Positions 56,034 through 64,000 of a stretch of DNA of 64,000 bases are shown here, piece after piece. This DNA comes from Pseudomonas sp. ZH-FAD (GTDB lineage: Bacteria; Pseudomonadota; Gammaproteobacteria; Pseudomonadales; Pseudomonadaceae), in NCBI RefSeq assembly GCF_002803095.1, contig NZ_PGLR01000012.1, forward strand, positions 62,001 through 126,000, given 5' to 3'. Each line of letters begins with the position of its first letter. Positions within the stretch are counted from its first letter, which is position 1. A model generated the notes under the pieces. That model had not been told where the DNA came from. It saw nothing but the letters and a program-made list of their open reading frames with translations, and searched no databases. Made by a program: the position numbers and the translations under genes.

Positions 56034-56939
56034 TCACGGCAAAGGGTTTCCGCCGGTCACGCCGAATACTTCACCGGTGATGAAACTCGACTCCTGAGAA
56101 GCCAGAAGTACATACAACGGTGCACACTCGGCAGGTTGTCCTGGCCGCTTCATGGGCACCTGGGAACCGAAGCTTGGGATCTTCTCGGCCGGTTGCCCGT
56201 CAGTGGGTTGCAGCACCGTCCAGATCGGTCCTGGCGCGACGGCGTTAACCCGAATTCCCTGCTTGATGACCTGGGAGGAAAGCGCTTTGGTGAAAGCCAC
56301 GATGGCCGCTTTGGTCGACGCATAATCAAGCAGCGTTGCAGACGGATCATAGGACTGGATCGACGCAGTGTTGATGATCGTCGCACCTGGCGGCATATGC
56401 GGTACGGCCGCCTTGCACAGCCAGAACAGCGCATAGACGTTGGTCTTGAATGTGTGGTCGAACTGCTCGCTGCTCAGCTCACTGATGTGCTGTTGGGCGA
56501 TCTGCTTGCCTGCCACATTGACCAGGATGTCCAGCCCATCCAGCGCCTGTACTGCATCCTTGACCAGGGACGTGCAGAACGCCTCGTCCTTGATGTCGCC
56601 GGGCAGGGCGATGGCACGACGGCCCTCGGCGGTGATTAGTGCTACGACCTCCTGGGCATCAGCTTCTTCCTCGGGCAGATAATTGAGCACGATGTCGGCG
56701 CCCTCGCGGGCAAAGGCAATGGCTGCGGCCCTGCCAATACCGGAGTCAGCGCCGGTAATCAAAGCTTTGCGCCCCTCGAGCCGGCCAAAGCCGATGTAGC
56801 TCGTCTCGCCATGATCAGGCTCTGGCTTCATTTTACGATCCAGACCCGGTTCAGGTTGGTGTTGGGCTGGGAATTCAGGCTGCGGATACTGCGTCAGCGG
56901 GTTCTGCATGCTGTACTGATTGCCCGTATTGCGAGTCAT
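56034..56939 (-). CDS. SDR-family oxidoreductase, second copy
   Basis: A 301-residue short-chain dehydrogenase. The polar N-terminal extension ([18 protein letters not shown]) precedes [14 protein letters not shown], the Ser of NTAS and YASTK provide the active site, and PGPIWTVL follows. It shares this plan with the gene at 4074-4928, and both fall in the same stress subgroup. AGAGGAGAATCAGC precedes the ATG. An AlgU-like promoter (full GAACTT) sits 90-120 bp upstream. It precedes the TPP enzyme gene, which may use a product of the same pathway. Confidence 0.88.
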   Translation of the reverse strand: MTRNTGNQYSMQNPLTQYPQPEFPAQHQPEPGLDRKMKPEPDHGETSYIGFGRLEGRKALITGADSGIGRAAAIAFAREGADIVLNYLPEEEADAQEVVALITAEGRRAIALPGDIKDEAFCTSLVKDAVQALDGLDILVNVAGKQIAQQHISELSSEQFDHTFKTNVYALFWLCKAAVPHMPPGATIINTASIQSYDPSATLLDYASTKAAIVAFTKALSSQVIKQGIRVNAVAPGPIWTVLQPTDGQPAEKIPSFGSQVPMKRPGQPAECAPLYVLLASQESSFITGEVFGVTGGNPLP

Positions 56940-57026
56940 GCTGATTCTCCTCTGTGAATGTCTTGAACCCCGCAAGGGCCAATAAGGCTCTGAGCCTTGG
57001 CAACGGGATCGACTTGAGTCACTAGT

Positions 57027-57054
57027 TAGGAAGAACTGTCTTGCTGTGAAGTTC
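57027..57054 (-). promoter_or_regulatory. AlgU-like promoter candidate for the second SDR
   Basis: On the minus strand GAACTT (57054-57049) and TCCTA (57031-57027) with a 17-bp spacer. One of the better matches; the leader would be about 80 bases. Confidence 0.45.
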
Positions 57055-57231
57055 ATATCTTCAGAGCAGTGGTCGTGCTGACGGGCCGCTACGAGGCGCA
57101 ATGCGCAGAGAGGGGGACAGCAGAGGCAGACGTACCAGAACGGGTATCCGGCGTATGTGCGAAAAGGCGCCAGACGCCGGTCATGGCGGAGCTCTTTGCT
57201 TAGAACAACATTTACCGCTTTAGCGGAAGGT

Positions 57232-58113
57232 TTACGCCCGAGGCCGTAGCCCCAAGCTCTCCAGTAGATGCCGTGCATCATAGGGGGCACGCACTTTCAC
57301 ATCATTGTCGAAGTAACAATACAGGTCTCGAGCAGTGCTGGAGATCGGGTACTCACGATCTATCAGTTGGGCGTCCTGCGGTTGGCCCCCGGCTGCCCAT
57401 GCCTCGATACGTCGTTGCCAGCGACGCAAGGCCTGGGGTGAATAGCCACTGACGTAGAGTTTTGCGTCCCCGTGCAGGCGTAGGTAAAGAAAGTCAGCGG
57501 TGACGTCCTCCACGTACGGCCATTTGCCTGCCGTATCCGCCACCACCAGGGCGATGTTGTGCTGGCGCAACAGATTGACGAATGCCGGGCAACAGAAGCT
57601 GTCGTTGCGGATTTCAACAGCATGCCTTAGCGGCTTGCCCACAGCAGCCTCCAAGTAGCCTGGCACATGCAGACGGGCGGCGGAACGGCGAGCGATACGG
57701 CGGGCCTGATCGGTGCTCGAAGGTAATTGTGCAAGGAAGTCGCCGAACAGATGCTCATCGAAGCGGAAGCTGGGAGGAAACTGCCAGAGGATAGGACCAA
57801 GCTTTTCCTTCAACCCCAGCAGTCCCGAGGCGAAGAAATTGGCCAGCGGCTGTTCGATATCCACGAGCCGGCGCACGTGTGTGATATAGCGCGGTGCCTT
57901 GATGCTGAAGATGAAATCGTCGGGCGTCTCGGCTCCCCAGGCCTTATATCGCTGGGGTGTCTGCAGCCCATAGAAGGAGCCGTTGATCTCGATGCTGTTG
58001 ACTTCGCGTGAAGCGAATTCCAGCTCCTTACGCTGCACCAGGCCCTTGGGATAGAAATCGCCGCGCCAGGGGGCGTAGCGCCATCCAGAGATGCCAATGC
58101 GAACATCGCTCAT
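57232..58113 (-). CDS. DUF72 protein
   Basis: A 293-residue TIM-barrel-like protein of the DUF72/YecE family. The start [34 protein letters not shown] and [13 protein letters not shown] are the conserved family segments. Biochemical function is unknown; a nucleotide or sugar-phosphate role has been guessed. Its ATG overlaps the stop of the small upstream gene (58110-58113), which argues for translational coupling with it. Third in a run with the erythromycin-esterase homologue. Confidence 0.88.
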   Translation of the reverse strand: MSDVRIGISGWRYAPWRGDFYPKGLVQRKELEFASREVNSIEINGSFYGLQTPQRYKAWGAETPDDFIFSIKAPRYITHVRRLVDIEQPLANFFASGLLGLKEKLGPILWQFPPSFRFDEHLFGDFLAQLPSSTDQARRIARRSAARLHVPGYLEAAVGKPLRHAVEIRNDSFCCPAFVNLLRQHNIALVVADTAGKWPYVEDVTADFLYLRLHGDAKLYVSGYSPQALRRWQRRIEAWAAGGQPQDAQLIDREYPISSTARDLYCYFDNDVKVRAPYDARHLLESLGLRPRA

Positions 58114-58304
58114 GCCGGGTCTCCTCGTGCCATCAAGTCCATTACCTGCAGATCCGCTAGTGGGTGGAAGTCACTGGCAGTGATTGTCAACCGCGAGGGC
58201 TCGCGATCAGTTCGTTTAACAAGGGGCTGGTACCGTTTCCAACGGCTCGCTTGCACCGCAAGGCTCACAGGTACCAGCGGGTCAATACGCAGCACCCAAG
58301 TCAT
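58110..58304 (-). CDS. Small coupled reading frame between the esterase homologue and DUF72
   Basis: A 64-residue reading frame (MTWVLRIDPLVPVSLAVQAS...). It has GAGGACGAG four bases before the ATG, and its TGA overlaps the DUF72 ATG (ATGA). It starts 17 bp after the end of the erythromycin-esterase gene. No family is recognised. Codon use is ordinary. The overlap favours a real gene, yet the frame could be a chance reading in a 200-bp gap that carries the DUF72 ribosome-binding site. Confidence 0.4.
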   Translation of the reverse strand: MTWVLRIDPLVPVSLAVQASRWKRYQPLVKRTDREPSRLTITASDFHPLADLQVMDLMARGDPA

Positions 58305-58321
58305 CTCGTCCTCATCGCCCT

Positions 58322-59659
58322 TCAGAATCCAAAGGGGAAGGTTTCGCTCTCACGGCTGTGTTTGTCACCCGAGGGGGAGGGTAAGGGCGTTATCGCCGTG
58401 GTGGTTTCAAACCACAGATAGGCATCGAACTGTTCGCCCAGCACTGTTTCGTAATAGTGGCTGTGTCGCTCCGTCTGAGGCCGGTAGATCACGCCGATGG
58501 CGCGCTGCAACAGGGGCTCGCTGACGGCGTGGCGCAAGGTTGTCCTGCCGGCGTCACGCCAGTCGAACAGTGCAGCCGGCACACCTGTGCACAGAAAACG
58601 CTGCTCCCAGCTGTCTGGGTGTGACGGCAGTACGCGCATGATCCGTAGCGCTGCGCCCCAGTCGTCGGCAGCGGCAACTTCACCGCTGTTGGTCCCCATG
58701 CCGATCAATACCGCGTCGTCGCCCCAGCCGATGCGACATAGCTGGCCCAGGTTGAACTGACCCTGCCAGCCCATCTCTGTGGCCGCCGCATCACCGACGT
58801 GGGAGTTATGCGCCCAGACGACGGCCTTGGCGCCGTGCCCACGGTGCTTGAACACCTGCTTGAGCGTGGCGAACATATGATGGTCGCGCAGATTCCAGGA
58901 GGACGCCGAGGATCGGTACATCAGCCGGTAGTACTGCTCGGCGGCTCGCACCACGCGGGCATTCTGCGCCGCATCGAACAAGCCCTCGTCGCGTTCCAGA
59001 CTTTCCAGGCGCGCCCACAGCAATTCGCCGAGCTGTGCGACCACGGCCTCTTCACAGGAATCCTCTGTTCCCCATTCAACGCGTTGGCCATATTCTGCCG
59101 GCTGGTTCTGCCAGGGCGTCAGGCAGGCGTAGCGCTGGCGAGCGGCCGCTGCATGTTGCGGGTCGCGATCGTCCAGATAACCCAGCACTGCCGCCATCGA
59201 GGCCCGCAGGCTGTAGATGTCCAGGCCGCGAAATTCCACGTAATTGTTCGCCTCCAGGGCAGCGTTGTGCTGGTGCAGCCAACGCACGAAGTCCATCGTC
59301 TCCCGGTTGCGCCACATCCAGGTGGGAAAGCGGTCGAACACTGCCCCCCCCTGTGGGGCGCTCCCGTGGCGGACGTAGCGGTCGATGTGCGCGGCATCCG
59401 GCCAGTCGCCCTCTATCGCGACGATATTGAAACCGTGGTGTTCGATCAGACGACGGGTGATGCTCGCACGCGCCCGATAGAACTCGGAGGTGCCGTGGCT
59501 GGCCTCGCCAATCAGCACCACACGGGCATCGCCATAGCGGGAGAACGGTACGCCAAATTCCGCAGTTTCGAACTCCGGCAAGGGTTCGGCGTAGCGGCGC
59601 AGCAGTTGGGCCAGTTCTTCGTCCCTGTGCGCAGGGTGGTGCCGTGCAGATGAGGGCAT
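58322..59659 (-). CDS. Erythromycin-esterase-family protein
   Basis: A 445-residue hydrolase of the EreA/EreB family. LIGEASHGTSEF (E52 and H55) carries catalytic residues, IVAIEGDWPDA follows, and VVWAHNSHVGDA holds the second His. Chromosomal members in Pseudomonas are not usually macrolide esterases and their substrates are unknown. No signal peptide. It heads the run to DUF72. There is no indication that it confers resistance. Confidence 0.85.
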   Translation of the reverse strand: MPSSARHHPAHRDEELAQLLRRYAEPLPEFETAEFGVPFSRYGDARVVLIGEASHGTSEFYRARASITRRLIEHHGFNIVAIEGDWPDAAHIDRYVRHGSAPQGGAVFDRFPTWMWRNRETMDFVRWLHQHNAALEANNYVEFRGLDIYSLRASMAAVLGYLDDRDPQHAAAARQRYACLTPWQNQPAEYGQRVEWGTEDSCEEAVVAQLGELLWARLESLERDEGLFDAAQNARVVRAAEQYYRLMYRSSASSWNLRDHHMFATLKQVFKHRGHGAKAVVWAHNSHVGDAAATEMGWQGQFNLGQLCRIGWGDDAVLIGMGTNSGEVAAADDWGAALRIMRVLPSHPDSWEQRFLCTGVPAALFDWRDAGRTTLRHAVSEPLLQRAIGVIYRPQTERHSHYYETVLGEQFDAYLWFETTTAITPLPSPSGDKHSRESETFPFGF

Positions 59660-59785
59660 GGGTGTTACCTCGCGTGGGTATGTGGCATTCGAGGCACTGG
59701 CATCTGCGATTCAAGTGGATTTCGCCTGAACCATGGGGCCGGGATACGGCCACAACAGAAACACCCAATGTGGAGGAACCTCGAC

Positions 59786-60010
59786 ATGCTCGGCGAATTT
59801 GGTTTTCTGTTCATTGCACTCGGCGCCATCATCATCCTGCTCGACCTGTGGGCCATCGTCAGCGTGTACCGCAGCGACAAGGGCGTTGATTCCAAGGCCC
59901 TGTGGTCGCTGCTCATCGTGTTATTGCCGGTACTCGGTCTGGGCCTGTGGGGCTTGTTCGGGCCGCGCGGCATGGCCCATCCACCGTCTTCGCCGGAGCA
60001 CAGCAAGTAA
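59786..60010 (+). CDS. PLDc N-terminal-type small membrane protein (copy B)
   Basis: A 74-residue protein with two membrane helices, aligned end to end with copy A (44625-44849): LWAIVSVYRSDK, then GP at 59-60 and SPEHSK at the end. The ATG at 59786 is taken because GGAGG stands nine bases before it; another ATG six codons earlier has no site and is not matched by copy A. It is divergent from the esterase homologue and convergent with the zinc dehydrogenase. Confidence 0.8.
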   Translation: MLGEFGFLFIALGAIIILLDLWAIVSVYRSDKGVDSKALWSLLIVLLPVLGLGLWGLFGPRGMAHPPSSPEHSK

Positions 60011-60017
60011 GGTGCGA

Positions 60018-61184
60018 TCAGGGTCGCAGCACTACCTTGCGGCAGTCGTCCTGCTGCTTGTCGAACAGCTTGTAGCCTTCTGCCGCCTGCTCCAGCGGTA
60101 AGCGGTGGCTGATGATCACCTCAGGTTTCAGCTCGCCACGTTCGACATGCTCCAACAGCTTCGGCAGGAGAGGCTGGACATGGGTCTGGCCCATCTTGAA
60201 GGTCAAGCCCTTGTCGAAGGCGTCGCCGAACAGGAACCCGTGGATGAAACCGGCATAGACCCCCGGCACGCTCACGGTGCCGCCTCGGCGAACGGCGGCG
60301 ATGCACTGGCGCAAGGCCTTGCCACTGCTGGCCTCCAGTTTGAGCGCGGTGAGGATGGTTTCGGTGGTGCTGCCCTTGGCTTCGAACCCTACTGCGTCGA
60401 TGGCCGCGTCTACGCCGCGATGACCTTTTGTCTGCTCAATGATGGCTGCGGCCGGGTCGTCCACCTGGTCGAAATTGATCGGAATGACGCCATAGGTCTG
60501 GCGGGCGAACTCCAGGCGATAGGGCGACTCATCGACCATGAATATCTGCTCGGCACCGAGCAGTCGCGCGCAAGCGGCTGCCATCAACCCCACCGGGCCA
60601 GCGCCGTAGATCGCTACACTGCTGCCTGGTCTGACGCCGGCGTTGACCGCCGCTTGGTAACCAGTGGGTAGGATATCGGTGAGGAACAGCACCTGTTCGT
60701 CGTCCAGGGTGCCCGGCACTTTCAGTGGGCCGACGTTGGCCTTGGGCACCCGCACATATTGCGCCTGTCCTCCAGGCACACCTCCGTAGAGATGGCTGTA
60801 ACCAAAGAGCGCGGCGCCGGATGGGATCTGTTTCTTGTTGAGGATGGCGCCGCGGCCGGGGTTGGTGGTCTCGCAGGCAGCGTGCAAATCCATGGCACAG
60901 AAGAAACAGGTGCCACAGGCGATGACGAATGGCACTACCACACGATCGCCTTTGCTTACCCGGTTCACCGCGGAGCCGGTGTCGACTACTTCGCCCATGA
61001 ATTCGTGGCCGAAGATATCGCCATCCTTCACCTGTGGAATCTTGCCACGGTACAGGTGCAGATCCGAACCGCAGATGGCGGTGGCGGTCACCCGCAGAAT
61101 GATGTCGTCGTCAGCCAGCATGACCGGATCGGCAACGGTCTCGACACGTACGTCATGGCTTCCGTGATAAGTGAGTGCTCGCAT
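60018..61184 (-). CDS. Zinc-dependent alcohol dehydrogenase (second copy)
   Basis: A 388-residue medium-chain dehydrogenase. Catalytic zinc ligands C38, H60 and E61 and structural C90, C93, C96 and C104 ([15 protein letters not shown]) occupy the same positions as in the 28376-29644 gene. [20 protein letters not shown] is the coenzyme loop. This copy lacks the C-terminal extension of the first. The ATG at 61184, with GAGGATCACCCC before it, is chosen over an upstream ATG. An AlgU-like site GAACTC-N16-TCGAT (61242-61216) lies upstream. Substrate unknown, formaldehyde-type use possible. Confidence 0.88.
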   Translation of the reverse strand: MRALTYHGSHDVRVETVADPVMLADDDIILRVTATAICGSDLHLYRGKIPQVKDGDIFGHEFMGEVVDTGSAVNRVSKGDRVVVPFVIACGTCFFCAMDLHAACETTNPGRGAILNKKQIPSGAALFGYSHLYGGVPGGQAQYVRVPKANVGPLKVPGTLDDEQVLFLTDILPTGYQAAVNAGVRPGSSVAIYGAGPVGLMAAACARLLGAEQIFMVDESPYRLEFARQTYGVIPINFDQVDDPAAAIIEQTKGHRGVDAAIDAVGFEAKGSTTETILTALKLEASSGKALRQCIAAVRRGGTVSVPGVYAGFIHGFLFGDAFDKGLTFKMGQTHVQPLLPKLLEHVERGELKPEVIISHRLPLEQAAEGYKLFDKQQDDCRKVVLRP

Positions 61185-61454
61185 GGGGTGATCCTCATCG
61201 GTAGGCAAGTCCTTTATCGAGGAAGGGGCCGCGGGTGAGTTCACGTATCTGGACGAGCGGTGCAGGCCCGTTCAGTACGCCGGAGAACGCAAGCCCAATG
61301 CAACGCCTTCCGTGCAAGGCCAAGACGTTCATGCCGAATGAAGTTTTCAGTACGCCCCTCATGCCGCCTGACATTTCAGTAAAACCTTCTGCGCCTGCCG
61401 GCAGTCGATTGATTGAGCGAGCAATAGGGTCACGTAGGCTGACGGAGGCACACC
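61185..61454. other. Region upstream of ku
   Basis: About 270 bp between the dehydrogenase and the ku leader frame. It holds the dehydrogenase ribosome-binding site and a minus-strand AlgU-like site (GAACTC-N16-TCGAT, 61242-61216). I see no gene. A plus-strand promoter for ku should lie near 61400-61440, but I cannot pick one with confidence. Confidence 0.4.
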
Positions 61455-61553
61455 ATGACTAGCAGATTCTTCATTTCAGGCCGTAGTCGTTTTGGCAGCA
61501 TCTACAACGTGCCGGCGGTCCGCGACACATACGGATGCGATCACCATGCCTAG
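61455..61553 (+). CDS. Possible 32-residue leader peptide of ku
   Basis: A small frame with ACGGAGGCACACC directly before its ATG, a strong ribosome-binding site. It encodes a basic peptide and stops at TAG, eight bases inside the ku gene. The ku ATG itself has no clear site, so ku translation may depend on this upstream frame. Not recognised as a known family. The start position could be one base off because I counted by hand. Confidence 0.35.
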   Translation: MTSRFFISGRSRFGSIYNVPAVRDTYGCDHHA

Positions 61554-62403
61554 GGCTATCTGGAAGGGCGCCATCAGCTTCGGTCTGGTGCATATCCCGG
61601 TCGCGCTGCTGTCGGCCACGTCGACACAGGGCGTGGACTTTGACTGGCTGGACAAGCGCAGCATGGAGGCGGTCGGCTACAAGCGGGTGAACAAAGCCAC
61701 CGGCAAAGAAGTGAGCAAGGAGAACATCGTCAAAGGTGTGGCCTATGAGAAGGGCCGCTATGTGGTGCTCAGTGAAGAGGAAATCCGGGCTGCTCATCCT
61801 GAAGCGACCCAGACCATCGATATCTTCGCGTTCGTCGACAGTCAGCAGATACCGCTGCAAAACATCGACAGACCGTACTACCTGGCTCCCGACCGTCGCG
61901 GCGAAAAGGTCTATGCCCTGCTGCGTGAGGCGCTAAGCGGTACCCACAAGGTAGCCCTGGCCTATGTGGTGTTGCACACCCGCCAGCATCTGGCAGCACT
62001 GATGCCGCTTGAATCGGCGCTGGTGCTGGTGATGCTGCGCTGGCCCGACGAGGTCCGCAGCCTGGCTTCGCTGGAACTCGGCCAGGCCGTCACTCAGCCG
62101 AAACTGGCCAAGAGCGAGCTGGACATGGCCAAGCGTTTGATACGAGACATGAGCGCTGACTGGCAGCCGGATGCGTACGTCGACAGCTTCCAGGACCGCA
62201 TCATGGCGCTGGTGGAACGCAAGGCCAAGGCCGGCAAGATCGAGGAGGTGGAGCGAGTCGAAGGCGAAGAGGAACGGCGCAGTGCCGATGTCATCGATCT
62301 TACCGAGCTGCTCAAACGCAGCCTGGCAGGTAAACCTGCGAGCAAGCCGAAGTCCAAGGGCTCGACCGCGCGCAAGCCTGCCGCAAAGACCGCGCGTAAA
62401 TAA
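61546..62403 (+). CDS. ku: Ku protein for non-homologous end joining
   Basis: A 285-residue homodimeric ring protein that binds DNA double-strand ends and recruits LigD. MPRAIWKGAISFGLVHIPV is the family N-terminus, the core domain runs to about 250, and the Lys/Ala/Pro-rich tail (KSKGSTARKPAAKTARK) is the non-specific DNA-binding or LigD-contact region. The ATG at 61546 has no strong site, but the N-terminus agrees with other Ku proteins. ligD follows 15 bp later on the same strand. Confidence 0.93.
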   Translation: MPRAIWKGAISFGLVHIPVALLSATSTQGVDFDWLDKRSMEAVGYKRVNKATGKEVSKENIVKGVAYEKGRYVVLSEEEIRAAHPEATQTIDIFAFVDSQQIPLQNIDRPYYLAPDRRGEKVYALLREALSGTHKVALAYVVLHTRQHLAALMPLESALVLVMLRWPDEVRSLASLELGQAVTQPKLAKSELDMAKRLIRDMSADWQPDAYVDSFQDRIMALVERKAKAGKIEEVERVEGEEERRSADVIDLTELLKRSLAGKPASKPKSKGSTARKPAAKTARK

Positions 62404-62418
62404 GCCGGAGCGATCAGC

Positions 62419-64000
62419 ATGGCCAGCCCCCAGAGCGAGTACAGCCGCAAACGCAACTTCGAGCAGACCAGCGAGCCCCGCGAACGACCGCACAAGCGCG
62501 GGCGCAAGGCCGGTGCCCTGCGTTTCGTGATCCAGAAACACGATGCCCGGCGGTTGCACTACGATTTTCGCCTGGAGCTGGATGGCACACTGAAAAGCTG
62601 GGCGGTGCCCAAGGGACCGAGCCTGGACCCTCGCGACAAGCGCCTGGCCGTGCATGTGGAAGATCATCCGCTGGATTATGCCGATTTCGAAGGCAGCATC
62701 CCCGAGGGCAGCTATGGGGCGGGAGACGTGATTGTCTGGGATCACGGCATCTGGCAGCCGCATGGCGATCCTTCTGCCGCCTATGTCGCCGGCAAGCTCA
62801 AGTTCAGCCTGGTCGGCGAAAAGCTGGCCGGCGACTGGACGCTGGTTCGCACCCGTCTGCGCGGTAGCGGTGACAAGGAGCAGTGGCTGCTGATCAAGGA
62901 ACGTGACGACGCAGCGCGCTCCAGCAATGACTACGACATTCTCGACGCCTTGCCGCAGAGCGTGATTAGCGGCGCGCTGGTGGGTGGCCCGAGCAAGCCC
63001 GGCAAAACCACCAAACACGAGGCTGCTGCGAAATCGAAGGCCAACACATCGTCCTCGACCAGGTTTCCCGACCTCCTGGCGCCGCAGCTGGCCACTCTGG
63101 TGGCTGGGCCCCCTGAGGGTGACTGGCGCTACGAGGTGAAGTACGACGGCTACCGCATCCTGGCGCGCATCCGGGACGACGAGGTGCGTTTGTTTACCCG
63201 TAACGGCCATGACTGGACAGGGCGTCTGCCCATGCAGGCCAAGGCCCTGGCCAAGCTCGGCCTGCATGACAGCTGGCTGGATGGCGAAGTGGTCGCACTC
63301 AACGAACAGGGGCTACCGGATTTCCAGCAGTTGCAGAACGCCTTCGACATCGGCCGTAGCCATGATCTGATCTACTATCTGTTCGACGCTCCCTTTCTTA
63401 ACGGCGAAGACCTGCGCCAGACGCCTCTTGAGCAACGCCGAGCCCGGCTCAGGGCGCTCCTCGGGCGCACGCGCAGCAGTCCGCTGCGCTTCTCCGCCGA
63501 CTTCAACGTCGATCATCAGAGCATTCTCGACAGCGCCTGCGCGATGTCGCTGGAAGGGGTGATCGGCAAGCGTGCCGGCAGCACCTATGTCTCACGCCGC
63601 AGTGCGGATTGGATCAAGCTCAAGTGCCGCCTGCGCCAGGAGTTCGTCATCGTCGGTCACACGGCTCCGAAGGGCAGCCGTACCGGCTTTGGCGCGTTAC
63701 TGCTGGCGGTGAACGAGGAGGGCGGTCTGCGTTATGCCGGACGGGTCGGCACCGGGTTCAGCGAGGCAGCGCTCAAGGCGCTGATGCAACGCCTACAGAC
63801 GTTGGCGCGTACCGAATCGCCCTTGGCGAAAAGACTCACGGCAGCGCTGACCCGCGGCGTAAGGTGGGTCGAGCCGAAACTGGTGTGCGAGGTGGAGTTC
63901 GCCGAATGGACGCGCGAGGGGATCGTGCGCCAGGCCAGCTTCATCGCGCTGCGCAATGACAAACCGGCCGTGCAGATTGTTCGCGAGCGCCCAAAGGCGG
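62419..64000 (+). CDS. ligD: DNA ligase D, partial (continues beyond the window)
   Basis: The multifunctional NHEJ enzyme that trims, fills and seals ends. At least 527 residues are visible. The 3'-phosphoesterase domain is first, with HDARRLHYDFRLE and HVEDHP (the metal ligands His, Asp and His). The ligase domain begins near 220 with EVKYDGYRILA, whose Lys is the adenylation site, then WLDGEVVAL and GVIGKRAGS, and a WIKLK segment. The polymerase domain should follow past the right edge, as in P. aeruginosa LigD (PE-ligase-polymerase). The reading frame is open to the edge. Confidence 0.9.
   Translation, partial: MASPQSEYSRKRNFEQTSEPRERPHKRGRKAGALRFVIQKHDARRLHYDFRLELDGTLKSWAVPKGPSLDPRDKRLAVHVEDHPLDYADFEGSIPEGSYGAGDVIVWDHGIWQPHGDPSAAYVAGKLKFSLVGEKLAGDWTLVRTRLRGSGDKEQWLLIKERDDAARSSNDYDILDALPQSVISGALVGGPSKPGKTTKHEAAAKSKANTSSSTRFPDLLAPQLATLVAGPPEGDWRYEVKYDGYRILARIRDDEVRLFTRNGHDWTGRLPMQAKALAKLGLHDSWLDGEVVALNEQGLPDFQQLQNAFDIGRSHDLIYYLFDAPFLNGEDLRQTPLEQRRARLRALLGRTRSSPLRFSADFNVDHQSILDSACAMSLEGVIGKRAGSTYVSRRSADWIKLKCRLRQEFVIVGHTAPKGSRTGFGALLLAVNEEGGLRYAGRVGTGFSEAALKALMQRLQTLARTESPLAKRLTAALTRGVRWVEPKLVCEVEFAEWTREGIVRQASFIALRNDKPAVQIVRERPKA

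Noticed and set aside
58322..59659. Acquired macrolide resistance gene
   Set aside because: It is an erythromycin-esterase homologue, but it has ordinary composition and sits in a chromosomal stress cluster with no mobile-element signs. Its substrate is unknown.
61456..62403. Longer ku start at the upstream TTG (61492)
   Set aside because: Ku proteins begin close to the MPRAIWKGAISFG segment, so the ATG at 61546 is the better start; the upstream residues are not family-like.

Overview
The window is high-GC chromosomal DNA from a Pseudomonas, most likely the mendocina/oleovorans/pseudoalcaligenes branch. I infer this from the gene families, codon use and REP-type repeats; no marker gene here settles the species. 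It holds no rRNA, tRNA, CRISPR array, prophage or insertion sequence that I can see. About 60 protein genes fill almost all of it.

Layout. 1-5.8 kb: housekeeping and redox genes (two glyoxalase-fold proteins, glutathione reductase gorA, a TRIC-type channel, galU), then an SDR dehydrogenase, a KGG-repeat stress protein and a hemerythrin. 5.8-11.8 kb: a methyltransferase and a haem-oxygenase-like diiron enzyme divergent from a YbdK-type carboxylate-amine ligase, followed by small stress-type proteins, a metallothionein and MgtC. 11.9-19.4 kb: glgE, treS fused to maltokinase, and glgB, which convert trehalose to maltose-1-phosphate to branched alpha-glucan. 19.5-22.3 kb: a CBS protein and a translationally coupled trio (secreted protein, DUF3182, hydrolase). 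22.5-25.2 kb: glgP and a small gene. 25.4-29.6 kb: zinc alcohol dehydrogenase, ybhP, clsB and ybhN. 29.8-40.3 kb: glgX, a DUF2934 protein, treY, malQ, treZ and glgA, nearly all overlapping, which turn alpha-glucan back into trehalose. 40.5-46 kb: pncC/cinA-like, DUF4142, catalase katE, a Cys-rich copper-store protein and small proteins. 46-51.8 kb: an aa3-type oxidase locus with subunit II carrying cytochrome c, a fused subunit I-III, ctaG, and accessory membrane proteins. 52-62 kb: a ClpP-like protein, two DUF2383-type proteins, a TPP enzyme, an SDR, DUF72, an erythromycin-esterase homologue, a second zinc dehydrogenase and a second PLDc_N-type mini-protein. 61.5-64 kb: ku and the start of ligD, cut by the window edge.

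How it fits together. Alpha-glucan and trehalose are interconverted by a complete GlgE/TreS-Mak/GlgB and TreY/TreZ/MalQ/GlgX/GlgP set. Around it sit catalase, glutathione reductase, cardiolipin synthase, non-homologous end joining, metal-binding proteins and many small stress-type proteins. I read the whole region as a desiccation, osmotic and oxidative stress island. A related collection of genes exists in P. aeruginosa PAO1 around PA2134-PA2190 (from memory, not checked here). Many transcription units are preceded by a GAAC-N19-TC motif that resembles the promoter of the envelope-stress sigma factor AlgU (RpoE-like), which would give a common control. No glgC (ADP-glucose pyrophosphorylase) lies in the window although glgA does.

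The most unusual items are: the oxidase subunit I in which the K-channel lysine and the D-channel asparagines are replaced; a ClpP-like protein whose catalytic aspartate appears to be missing; the diiron enzyme/methyltransferase/ligase group; and the DUF3182 trio.
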